A DNA stretch of 14,147 nucleotides from the NCBI GenBank assembly GCA_964526635.1, contig CAZGLR010000088.1:1-14147 (forward strand). Reading direction: 5' to 3'. This document shows positions 1 through 6,386 of the stretch, in pieces; the first letter of the stretch is position 1; each line of letters opens with the position of its first letter. Made by a program: the position numbers and the translations under genes. The notes beneath the pieces were generated by a model. That model saw only the letters and a program-made list of their open reading frames with translations, did not search any database and was not told the DNA's origin. This DNA is from CAZGLR01 sp964526635 (GTDB lineage: Bacteria > Zixibacteria > MSB-5A5 > GN15 > JAAZOE01).

Positions 1-1151
1 ATCGCGGCGATATCCCCGGCATCGCCCACCATGCGGCCATACAGTTGATCGCTGATTTCGCGGGCGGCATCTTTGACATTTTCCACCGATGGCCCGAAGA
101 GCACCGGTACCCCGGCCTGCACCGGCTCCATAATATTGTGTCCGCCGATATCGCCCAAGGTGCCGCCGACGAACGCGATATCCGCTGCAAAATAGAGATC
201 GGACAAGTACCCCATACGATCCATGACAATGACCGGCGCATCGCCGCCATGTTCAACACGGTCGCTGTAGCAATCAAAAGCCAGGTCTAATTCATCCAGG
301 ATGCTTTCGATATCATCGAGCCGATCCAGATGCCGTGGCGCCAGCATGATAGTCAGATCATCGGGAAAAGATGGCATCTTTGTCAGCGCCTCACACAAAA
401 TTTCTTCTTCCCCGGGCCGGGTAGAGCCGGCCACAAAAAACCAGGTGCCTTCATCGATTCCAAGCTGGGCCCGGTATTTTTCCCTTAGCGCGCGACGGTC
501 ATCAACCGGCAGGGGATCATGCTTGATATTCCCGGTCACCACAATCTTGTCCGGATCGGCCCCGATCTTTGTCAGCCGTTCGCGATCATCCTCGGTCTGC
601 ACGCCGTATTTTTTGTAGGCACTCAACGACTTCTTCAGGGCGCCGGCAAACAGCGCATACTGACTGGACGATCTGGCCGACAGACGGCCATTGGCCAGAA
701 ATAGCGGAATCTCCCGCCGACGGCAATGATCAAGGAAATTGGGCCATATTTCGGTTTCAATCACGACGATACCATCGGGACGAAACACTTCAAAAAACCG
801 TTCCAGCGGCTTTTCGGCATCCAGCGGGAAGAAAAATACGGCCGCGGCTTCCGGGAAAATCTCACGCGCCAGTTCCTGGCCGGTACGGGTATAGGTCGAA
901 ATACAAATCGACAACCCGGGGCGCTGCCGCAGCACAGCATCAATCAACCGTCGCAGCACCCGCACCTCGCCCATCGACGACGCATGCCCCCAGAGCAGCG
1001 GACGGGGCGTCCCTTCCGATGGCAAATAGTCCCCAGGATCAAACGCATTGCGCTGCGCCCATTCTTCCGGATAATTCCGTTTCAAATCACCGGCCAGTAC
1101 CGGAGCCATCCGATACATCGTATTGAATATGAAACGATATAATCCTAACAT
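1..1151 (-). CDS. waaA: 3-deoxy-D-manno-octulosonic acid (Kdo) transferase, C-terminus cut by window edge
   Basis: WaaA (KdtA) transfers Kdo from CMP-Kdo to the lipid A precursor at the inner face of the cytoplasmic membrane, the first step of LPS inner-core assembly. The reverse strand stays open from the ATG at 1151 to base 1, giving 383 codons; family members have about 425 residues, so roughly 40 are missing. Visible family motifs: a hydrophobic N-terminus (residues 1-20), WGHASSMGEV at 54-63 with the catalytic Glu at 62, ETEIWPN at 132-138, GSTRPGEEE at 242-250, APRHLDR at 271-277, and GDIGGHNIMEP at 333-343. The start overlaps the lpxB stop by 7 bases (ATGTTAG), and AAGGTGG sits 7 bases upstream, so translation is probably coupled. 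Whether it adds one or two Kdo residues cannot be told. The family assignment is firm. Confidence 0.95.
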   Translation of the reverse strand, partial: MLGLYRFIFNTMYRMAPVLAGDLKRNYPEEWAQRNAFDPGDYLPSEGTPRPLLWGHASSMGEVRVLRRLIDAVLRQRPGLSICISTYTRTGQELAREIFPEAAAVFFFPLDAEKPLERFFEVFRPDGIVVIETEIWPNFLDHCRRREIPLFLANGRLSARSSSQYALFAGALKKSLSAYKKYGVQTEDDRERLTKIGADPDKIVVTGNIKHDPLPVDDRRALREKYRAQLGIDEGTWFFVAGSTRPGEEEILCEALTKMPSFPDDLTIMLAPRHLDRLDDIESILDELDLAFDCYSDRVEHGGDAPVIVMDRMGYLSDLYFAADIAFVGGTLGDIGGHNIMEPVQAGVPVLFGPSVENVKDAAREISDQLYGRMVGDAGDIAA

Positions 1152-2284
1152 AACCGGGCCACCTTCATCAATGCCTCACATGTCCGGCGACCGGTAGCGC
1201 CGGCACCCAGCATGCGCCGAACCCGCTGTAATTCCACCACTGTCCGACTATACACTTCCGGCGAATACAATATGGCTTCAGTATGACGAGCAATAGCCGT
1301 CCCGGTCGCCTCATGTTGAATCAATTCCGGGACAACCTTCCGGCCGGCTACGATATTGACCATACCGATCGCATCCAGCTTCACCAGCCGCCGGGCGATC
1401 TGATACGTCACAAAGCCGGTCTTGTAAATCACCACCATCGGCGTGTTGAAAAAGGCGGTCTCAACCGTCGCAGTACCCGATGATGTAATCACAAAATCGG
1501 CCGCCGATACGACATCCGGCGTCCTGCCGAAAATGAGATGATCGGCATGGCGCGAACCGAAACGGCGATACATTTGCTCGTCAATGTGGTCCACCCCGGC
1601 GATCACAGTCACCATCTCGGCATGCTTTCTTTTAAGACGGCGCGCTGCTTCGGACATCACCGGCAGCATTCGCCTGATTTCCTGCTTCCGCGAACCGGGC
1701 AGCAGGGCAATAATCCTGGCCTCAGCCGGCAGGCCCAGCGCTCTGCGGCATTGCGCGCTGTCGCCGACAGCATGATACCGGTCGACAATCGGATGGCCCA
1801 CGAATTCAGCATTGACGCCATGTTCCCGGTAAAACTCTGCCTCAAACGGGAAAATTACCAGCATGCGATCCACCAGGCGGGCAATCTGGGCCACCCGCTT
1901 TTGCCCCCAGGCCCATACCTGGGGCGATATATAATATACGACAGGAATTCCCAACGGCTTAATCCGCTCGGCCAGCCGAAGATTGAACCCGGGATAATCA
2001 ATGAGCACCAGGCAGGCGACATCGGCGTCCCGGATAGCATCAACCATTCGAAACATCAGCCGGCGGAAATACATGTATTTCGGCACGATCTCCCAGAATC
2101 CGAGCACTGCCAGTTCCCGATAATCGGCCATCGGTTTCAGCCCGGCCTGCTGCATCAACGGTCCGCCCAGCCCGAATACTTCGATATCCGGACAGACAGT
2201 CCGAATCTGCGTAATCAGGTTACTTCCCGGAAAATCCGCTGAGGGATCACCGGCACATATACAGATGGATTGCTTACTTTCCAT
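1145..2284 (-). CDS. lpxB: lipid-A-disaccharide synthase
   Basis: LpxB (glycosyltransferase family 19) joins UDP-diacyl-glucosamine to lipid X (2,3-diacylglucosamine 1-phosphate) to form the beta-1,6 lipid A disaccharide. It is a peripheral inner-membrane enzyme. Taking the ATG at 2284 gives 379 residues, normal for the family. A TTG at 2293 would add three residues, but neither start has a strong ribosome binding site. Motifs in order: CAGDPSAD near residue 10, DYPGFN (the conserved catalytic Asp region), YISPQVWAWG, VGHPIVD, LLPGSRKQEI, and SSGTATVETA in the nucleotide-sugar half. The N-terminal loop reads AGDPSAD where E. coli has AGEASGD, a modest Glu-to-Asp and Gly-to-Ala change. The gene overlaps the upstream oxidoreductase stop by 11 bases and the downstream waaA start by 7 bases, so it sits inside a coupled operon. 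Confidence 0.96.
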   Translation of the reverse strand: MESKQSICICAGDPSADFPGSNLITQIRTVCPDIEVFGLGGPLMQQAGLKPMADYRELAVLGFWEIVPKYMYFRRLMFRMVDAIRDADVACLVLIDYPGFNLRLAERIKPLGIPVVYYISPQVWAWGQKRVAQIARLVDRMLVIFPFEAEFYREHGVNAEFVGHPIVDRYHAVGDSAQCRRALGLPAEARIIALLPGSRKQEIRRMLPVMSEAARRLKRKHAEMVTVIAGVDHIDEQMYRRFGSRHADHLIFGRTPDVVSAADFVITSSGTATVETAFFNTPMVVIYKTGFVTYQIARRLVKLDAIGMVNIVAGRKVVPELIQHEATGTAIARHTEAILYSPEVYSRTVVELQRVRRMLGAGATGRRTCEALMKVARLC

Positions 2285-3266
2285 TCTCAACAAACGCCTG
2301 TGCCGATTTGTGGCTTTCGTCGATCACCGCCAGGGCCACCGCCAGCGCGTCGCGCCCTTCCCGTCCGGAGATCGGAACCGGCCGATTATTGATGAGCGCA
2401 TCGGTAAAAACCGTCAACTCCGTTTCAAGCATATCCCGTGTAGATTCGCCTGTCTTCACATACCCGACTTTCTTACCGGAGTCACCCAGCGGCAGGGCGA
2501 ATTCGCCTTTCGATGGCCCACTTTCCAGCATGCGATACAAATCAGCCCGCCGCTCGGCCAGATCCAGCGAATAATAGCCTGAAGACTGGAAAATCCGCAA
2601 TTTACGCATCGGCTTGAGTGAAATACGGCTCGCGGTTAAATTGGCTACCGCACCATTGGCAAATGTCAGCCTGGCATTGGCGATATCTTCGGTCTCACTC
2701 ACCACGCCGACCGCCGATGCCGCAATATGTTCTACCGGATGTCCGATTAAATGCAGGGCCAGGTCGATATCGTGAATCATCAAATCGAGAACTACAGCCA
2801 CATCCGTACCCCGGGGATTAAACGCCGCCAGGCGATGCGCCTCGATAAACTTCGGTGCGATTTTATATCCGTCCAGCGCCTGGACCGCCGGATTAAAGCG
2901 TTCGATATGCCCGACCATCACCTGTACGCCCGCCTGCTCGGCGGCGATCAGGACACGATCGGCATCATCGAGGTTAGCAGCTATCGGCTTTTCGATCAAC
3001 ACATGGCAACCGGCCTCGATAGCCATCAGCGCCATCTCGCAATGCCGCGATGTCGGCACGACAATCGAGACAGCATCGCAGACAGCGACACACTCCTCAA
3101 CGGAAGAAAATGCCGTACAGCCGATTTCGCCGGCGACTTTGCCGGCGCGGTCGGTATCGATATCATACACACCGGCCAGTTTGATGCTTCTGATATGCGA
3201 CGCCCAGCGGGCATGATGCCGTCCCAGTGCGCCGACTCCAATGACTCCATACGATAATTCAGCCAT
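2274..3266 (-). CDS. Gfo/Idh/MocA-family NAD(P)-dependent oxidoreductase, GnnA-like, lipid A operon member
   Basis: A 330-residue sugar dehydrogenase-fold protein. The N-terminal Rossmann domain starts with GVIGVGALGRHH (residues 7-18); the family EKP motif with its catalytic Lys is at 92-94; VGHIERFNPAV follows at 118-128; and DLMIHDIDLALH, carrying the family's conserved Asp/His residues, is at 161-172. Lying between lpxA and lpxB, it recalls GnnA of Acidithiobacillus and Leptospira, which oxidises the 3-OH of UDP-GlcNAc before a transaminase (GnnB) makes UDP-GlcNAc3N for N-linked acylation by LpxA. No GnnB is visible here, so that role is inferred. I chose the ATG at 3266 because the Rossmann strand follows directly, but it lacks a Shine-Dalgarno. 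An in-frame TTG at 3308 has AAGGA (3313-3317) 4 bases upstream and would add 14 residues (MPLAAANPAAFFYL) across a terminator-like hairpin. Confidence 0.88.
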   Translation of the reverse strand: MAELSYGVIGVGALGRHHARWASHIRSIKLAGVYDIDTDRAGKVAGEIGCTAFSSVEECVAVCDAVSIVVPTSRHCEMALMAIEAGCHVLIEKPIAANLDDADRVLIAAEQAGVQVMVGHIERFNPAVQALDGYKIAPKFIEAHRLAAFNPRGTDVAVVLDLMIHDIDLALHLIGHPVEHIAASAVGVVSETEDIANARLTFANGAVANLTASRISLKPMRKLRIFQSSGYYSLDLAERRADLYRMLESGPSKGEFALPLGDSGKKVGYVKTGESTRDMLETELTVFTDALINNRPVPISGREGRDALAVALAVIDESHKSAQAFVENGK

Positions 3267-3271
3267 AAGAT

Positions 3272-3299
3272 AAAAAAAAGCCGCCGGGTTCGCGGCGGC
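3272..3299 (-). terminator. Rho-independent terminator-like hairpin between lpxA and the oxidoreductase
   Basis: On the minus strand, GCCGCCG (3299-3293) pairs with CGGCGGC (3286-3280) around a 6-base loop, and eight T residues follow at once (3279-3272). This is a textbook intrinsic terminator shape. It begins 20 bases after the lpxA stop and ends 5 bases before the ATG of the next gene, so it could end or attenuate the lpxC-fabZ/lpxA transcript. No convincing promoter lies between it and the downstream gene, which suggests partial read-through. It also overlaps the possible TTG-started extension of that gene. Confidence 0.7.
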
Positions 3300-3312
3300 A
3301 AGGGGCAATCTG

Positions 3313-3317
3313 TCCTT
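3313..3317 (-). promoter_or_regulatory. Candidate ribosome binding site AAGGA for a TTG start at 3308
   Basis: AAGGA lies 2 bases past the lpxA stop and 4 bases before an in-frame TTG (3308-3306) of the oxidoreductase. It is the only good Shine-Dalgarno near this gene; the ATG at 3266 is preceded only by the T-tract of the hairpin. It may therefore mark the true start, which would make the hairpin part of the coding sequence. Confidence 0.4.
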
Positions 3318-3319
3318 AT

Positions 3320-4087
3320 TTACTTATTTATGCCTCGGCTTGAGGCCTGAATAAACTCCATTACTTGCTTGACCTCATTGGTCAACGGTACCTCAGTTGA
3401 AATGCGGGCCACAGCCTGCGACGTATTGAGGTTAGAGAAAAACAATAATTTAAAGACATCCTGAAGGGCCGCAATTGCTTCGCGAGAAAAACCACGGCGC
3501 TTCAGTCCGATCAGATTCAAACCCATAACTTTCAATGGATACCCACCCATGAGGGCATATGGACACACGTCTTTTGGCACACGGAACCCGCCCCCAATCA
3601 TCGAATGCGTCCCGATATTGACAAACTGATGCACCGGAACCACCCCGCCAATGATGGCATAATCATCGATATGCACGTGCCCCGCCAAGTTGACCGAGTT
3701 GGCCAGAATCACATGATCACCGATCTTGCAGTCATGCGCCACATGAGCATAAGCCATAATCAGACAGTCGGTACCGATATCGGTCGAACCGCTTTCACTG
3801 GTTCCCCGATTGATCGTGACGTATTCTCGAATGGTTGTATTCTCACCGATATTGGCCAGGGTCTCTTCACCCTCGAACTTCAAATCCTGCGGTATCGTGC
3901 CGATAACCGCACCCTGAAAAACCCGAATGCCCCGCCCCAGGCGCGTGCCCGAAGCAATCAGAACATGCGAGCTGATCGCGCAGTTTTCGGCAATAACGAC
4001 ATTGTCTTCAATTATCGAAAACGGTCCAATCTCTACGGATTCATGGACTTCCGCTTTGGGATGAACAATCGCAGTGCTGTGTATCAT
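3320..4087 (-). CDS. lpxA: acyl-ACP:UDP-N-acetylglucosamine O-acyltransferase
   Basis: LpxA transfers a 3-hydroxyacyl chain from acyl carrier protein to UDP-GlcNAc (or an amino variant), the first step of lipid A synthesis. It is a cytosolic trimer with a left-handed beta-helix. At 255 residues it is near full family length (262 in E. coli). Hexapeptide repeats fill the first 180 residues. AHVAHDC at 114-120 carries the catalytic His118 (E. coli His125); His137 and His153 match E. coli His144 and His160. Gly166 matches the hydrocarbon-ruler Gly173 that allows a long acyl chain in E. coli, so a C14-type donor is possible. LKRRGFSRE at 195-203 opens the helical C-terminus. E. coli His99 is replaced by Asn93 and Glu200 by Ile193. 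The start overlaps the lpxC-fabZ stop as ATGA. Confidence 0.97.
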   Translation of the reverse strand: MIHSTAIVHPKAEVHESVEIGPFSIIEDNVVIAENCAISSHVLIASGTRLGRGIRVFQGAVIGTIPQDLKFEGEETLANIGENTTIREYVTINRGTSESGSTDIGTDCLIMAYAHVAHDCKIGDHVILANSVNLAGHVHIDDYAIIGGVVPVHQFVNIGTHSMIGGGFRVPKDVCPYALMGGYPLKVMGLNLIGLKRRGFSREAIAALQDVFKLLFFSNLNTSQAVARISTEVPLTNEVKQVMEFIQASSRGINK

Positions 4088-5475
4088 CTATCCACCAATG
4101 CCGCCATCAGGCTGGCTTCTGTTACCACGTTTTCATCAACATAGACATAGCCCTGCATCCGGCAGATATTACGACGGAATGACAACATTTCCAGTTCAAA
4201 ACGCAATTGATCACCGGGATGAACCGGACGTCGGAATTTGACATTGTCGATCGCCGTGAAATACACCAGAACCTTGCTCGGATCAGGGACATCGTTCATC
4301 AACAAAATCCCGCCGGCCTGGGCCATCGCCTCGACAATCAGTACCCCCGGCATAATCGGATGCCCGGGAAAGTGACCGTTGAAAAACGGTTCATTAATCG
4401 TCACATTCTTGAGCGCGACGACTTTTTTCTGAGGCTCGAGGTCGAGGATGCGGTCAATCAGCAAAAACGGATACCGATGTGGCATCAGTTTCATGATACC
4501 ATTGATATCCAGAAATGCATTCGCCTTTTGAGTTTGATACCTACTGACAATTTTTTTCTTTTTATATAATCCCCGCAATTTTTTGACCAGCGCCACGTTG
4601 GCCTTATGGCCCGATCGTGCCGCCAGCACATGCCCTTTGATAGGCACCCCGATCAAGGCCAGATCCCCGATTAAATCAAGGGCTTTGTGCCGTACCGGCT
4701 CATTATAGAACCGCAGCGGTACATCGTTGACAATACCGGTCTTACCAACAAATGCCGCACCCTGAATATTCAAAGCGCTCTTGATCCGATCAACTTCCAC
4801 CTGGCCGCCATCGAGATCGTAAATAACGACAGCGTTATCGAGACTGCCGCCTTTGATCAGACCGCTGCCTTTGAGCATCTCCACTTCCGATAAAAAGCAG
4901 AACGTTCGGGCTGGCGAAAACTCCTCGACAAATTCCTTTTCCAGGTCAACCATCGACGTGTACTGCGTCCCCAGGGCCGGATTGGCATAGTCTATTAAAA
5001 ACGTAATACGGAATTCATCCGATGGCGTCACGACAATATCGACCTTGCGATCCGGTTCGGAATACGATGTCGGGGTATCGACTTCGAGATATTCCTTGTC
5101 TTCCTCGAATTCGACAAGCCCGGCAGCGAGCAGGGATTTGACGAACGGCTCCGAGGAACCATCGACCACAGGCGGTTCCGGTCCCGACATTTCGATCAGG
5201 ACATTGTCGATTCCCAGCCCCATCAGCGCCGCCAGAACATGTTCGGTGGTATGCACTTTGGCCTCACCGATGGCGATTGTGGTACCGCGGGAAATATCAA
5301 CGACATGATCTATATCGGCCGGAATCTCCTCAGAATCGGGCAGGTCGATCCGCTTGAACTTTATGCCGTGATCGGCATTAGTGGGACGAAACGTGATGGT
5401 ACACGGTTCCCCGGTATGCAGACCATTGCCGGTAATAGACGCCTCGCGCCCGATGGTTCTTTTTTTCATGTACAT
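4084..5475 (-). CDS. lpxC-fabZ: bifunctional LpxC-FabZ: UDP-3-O-acyl-GlcNAc deacetylase fused to 3-hydroxyacyl-ACP dehydratase
   Basis: A 463-residue fusion. Residues 4 to about 305 form LpxC, the zinc deacetylase committing the sugar to lipid A. Its metal ligands are His79 (in HTTEHV), His263 and Asp267 (RHKALDLIGD), with Glu78 as the likely base and His290 (SGHKAN) as the catalytic His. Residues about 320-463 form FabZ, which dehydrates 3-hydroxyacyl-ACP. Its catalytic His368 (GHFPGHP) and Glu382 (VEAMAQ) have the same 14-residue spacing as E. coli His54 and Glu68. A basic linker (RGLYKKKK) joins the domains. LpxC and FabZ compete for the same 3-hydroxyacyl pool, so the fusion may balance lipid A against phospholipid synthesis. 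The ATG at 5475 is preferred over 5469 because GAGG lies 7 bases upstream. It is the first gene of the operon and ends in an ATGA overlap with lpxA. Confidence 0.97.
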   Translation of the reverse strand: MYMKKRTIGREASITGNGLHTGEPCTITFRPTNADHGIKFKRIDLPDSEEIPADIDHVVDISRGTTIAIGEAKVHTTEHVLAALMGLGIDNVLIEMSGPEPPVVDGSSEPFVKSLLAAGLVEFEEDKEYLEVDTPTSYSEPDRKVDIVVTPSDEFRITFLIDYANPALGTQYTSMVDLEKEFVEEFSPARTFCFLSEVEMLKGSGLIKGGSLDNAVVIYDLDGGQVEVDRIKSALNIQGAAFVGKTGIVNDVPLRFYNEPVRHKALDLIGDLALIGVPIKGHVLAARSGHKANVALVKKLRGLYKKKKIVSRYQTQKANAFLDINGIMKLMPHRYPFLLIDRILDLEPQKKVVALKNVTINEPFFNGHFPGHPIMPGVLIVEAMAQAGGILLMNDVPDPSKVLVYFTAIDNVKFRRPVHPGDQLRFELEMLSFRRNICRMQGYVYVDENVVTEASLMAALVDR

Positions 5476-5479
5476 AAAT

Positions 5480-5498
5480 GAGCCTCAAACTAAGGCTC
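5480..5498. repeat. Inverted repeat at the lpxC-fabZ transcription start / leader
   Basis: On the minus strand, GAGCCT pairs with AGGCTC across a short loop (a 7-bp stem if a T-G wobble is counted). The right arm includes the GAGG ribosome binding site of lpxC-fabZ; the left arm lies just after the -10 box. It could be an operator at +1, or a leader hairpin hiding the ribosome binding site if transcription starts early enough to include both arms. Confidence 0.5.
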
Positions 5499-5499
5499 C

Positions 5500-5528
5500 A
5501 TAATAGACAAAGCGGAAGCCGGCAACAA
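5500..5528 (-). promoter_or_regulatory. Predicted sigma70-type promoter for the lipid A operon
   Basis: On the minus strand, TTGTTG (5528-5523, 3 of 6 consensus bases) is followed after 17 bases by TATTAT (5505-5500, 5 of 6). The expected start is near 5493, about 18 bases before the lpxC-fabZ ATG. The strong -10 box and ideal spacing make up for the weak -35 box. It is the only good promoter seen in the 162-base gap between the PtsN-like gene and lpxC-fabZ. Confidence 0.5.
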
Positions 5529-5637
5529 GGAAAAAAACATCTCACATTCCCCGGTATTGGGAAGGATACTTCAGGCAGGTTAAATCACGTGTGAAATAGA
5601 TATGAAATCAGAATATCGACAGGACACTATCGAGTTG

Positions 5638-6144
5638 TCATTCATAGTCTTTAATCGCCTTGATGACATCAAATGGTTCCTGCGCCTTAAGCAGGTCTTC
5701 GGCAAACGTATCAAACACGAACAACTCCGAAAGCGCCTTAAAGACTTTAAGGTACAGCGCATCTTCATACGGCGGTGCGGCCATGACAAAGAAAAACCTG
5801 ACAGGCTCGCCATCGATGGCATCATAGGGATACCCCTCGGCATAACGTCCAAAGCCAATCATGAACTCCTTGGCCTGCATGGATCGTATATGCGGTATGG
5901 CGAAGCCCTTGCCGACGCCGGTCGAGGCCTTCTTCTCCCGATTGACAAAATCCAGCAGCAATTTCTTGCGATTGCCGATTTTGGCATGCGGGTCGAGCAC
6001 ATCGAGCAATTCAGAGATGATCGATTCCTTGAGATCAATGAGCCACTTGTCGGAAATACCGCCTTCAGGCTCCTCCGGAATCGGCGTGGTCATATTGAGC
6101 TTGATGAGCTCCGGCGCCAAAAATCTTGAAATATTAAATCCCAT
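5638..6144 (-). CDS. PTS EIIA domain protein, nitrogen/fructose type (PtsN-like)
   Basis: A 168-residue single-domain EIIA of the fructose/nitrogen-regulatory class. GFAIPHIRS at 80-88 carries the phospho-acceptor His85, preceded by TGVGKG. The rest fits the fold, including the helix leading to the FAEDLLKAQ segment near the C-terminus. It is slightly longer than typical PtsN (about 155-160 residues) because of an acidic, proline-rich stretch at residues 20-30. EIIA-Ntr proteins usually act as phosphorylation-dependent regulators rather than transport parts, and no EIIB, EIIC, HPr or EI gene is visible here, which favours a regulatory role. It lies upstream of the lipid A operon on the same strand, separated by 162 bases that hold the lpxC promoter. 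The start lacks a strong ribosome binding site. The class is sure; the partner and role are unknown. Confidence 0.85.
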   Translation of the reverse strand: MGFNISRFLAPELIKLNMTTPIPEEPEGGISDKWLIDLKESIISELLDVLDPHAKIGNRKKLLLDFVNREKKASTGVGKGFAIPHIRSMQAKEFMIGFGRYAEGYPYDAIDGEPVRFFFVMAAPPYEDALYLKVFKALSELFVFDTFAEDLLKAQEPFDVIKAIKDYE

Positions 6145-6187
6145 CGTATCTTATATCGGCATCCTGTCGATTTCATAAAGAACAACC

Positions 6188-6216
6188 ACTATACGCACAG
6201 CCATCAGATGGGTCAA
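6188..6216 (-). promoter_or_regulatory. Predicted sigma70 promoter for the PtsN-like gene
   Basis: On the minus strand, TTGACC (6216-6211, 5 of 6) and TATAGT (6193-6188, 5 of 6) are separated by exactly 17 bases. The start would lie near 6181, leaving a leader of about 37 bases. The spacer holds an 11-base dyad, CCATC-A-GATGG on the plus strand (6201-6211), whose last base overlaps the -35 box. Confidence 0.65.
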
Positions 6217-6264
6217 GTATGTTTTGCAGAATCGCTTCCGATATCGTAAATTGAACGGCCGGTC

Positions 6265-6293
6265 TTGACTTGTCAGTGGCAACAGCATAGCTT
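6265..6293 (+). promoter_or_regulatory. Weak candidate promoter for the aspS cluster
   Basis: TTGACT (6265-6270, 5 of 6) is followed after 17 bases by TAGCTT (6288-6293, only 3 of 6). It is the best plus-strand candidate in the divergent gap 6145-6386, but the -10 box is poor. A perfect 10-base palindrome, CGGTTAACCG at 6335-6344, lies downstream in the expected leader. A different promoter nearer the gene cannot be excluded. Confidence 0.25.
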
Positions 6294-6370
6294 GCGCCAT
6301 CTGATACCGACTCCCGGCAGTAAACTTTGCTGTGCGGTTAACCGATTGAAATAACAGACGATGCCTCTGA

Positions 6371-6376
6371 AGGAGA
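6371..6376 (+). promoter_or_regulatory. Ribosome binding site AGGAGA for the aspS TTG start
   Basis: AGGAGA lies 10 bases before TTG 6387. No ATG or GTG occurs in this frame between the upstream in-frame stop (TAA at 6339) and the conserved N-terminus, so TTG is the best start. Confidence 0.55.
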
Positions 6377-6386
6377 GAACCGTTTT

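Noticed and set aside
1538..2242. 234-codon plus-strand frame opposite lpxB
   Set aside because: It is a shadow of lpxB, rich in His, Arg and Pro, with no motif.
5531..5563. Possible terminator after the PtsN-like gene (TTCCC/GGGAA stem and seven T residues)
   Set aside because: The stem has only 5 bp and lies 9 bases from the T-tract, so it does not fit a standard intrinsic terminator.
6090..6176. 28-codon minus-strand ORF from the ATG at 6176 overlapping the PtsN-like start
   Set aside because: No ribosome binding site and no recognisable product; out of frame with the real gene.
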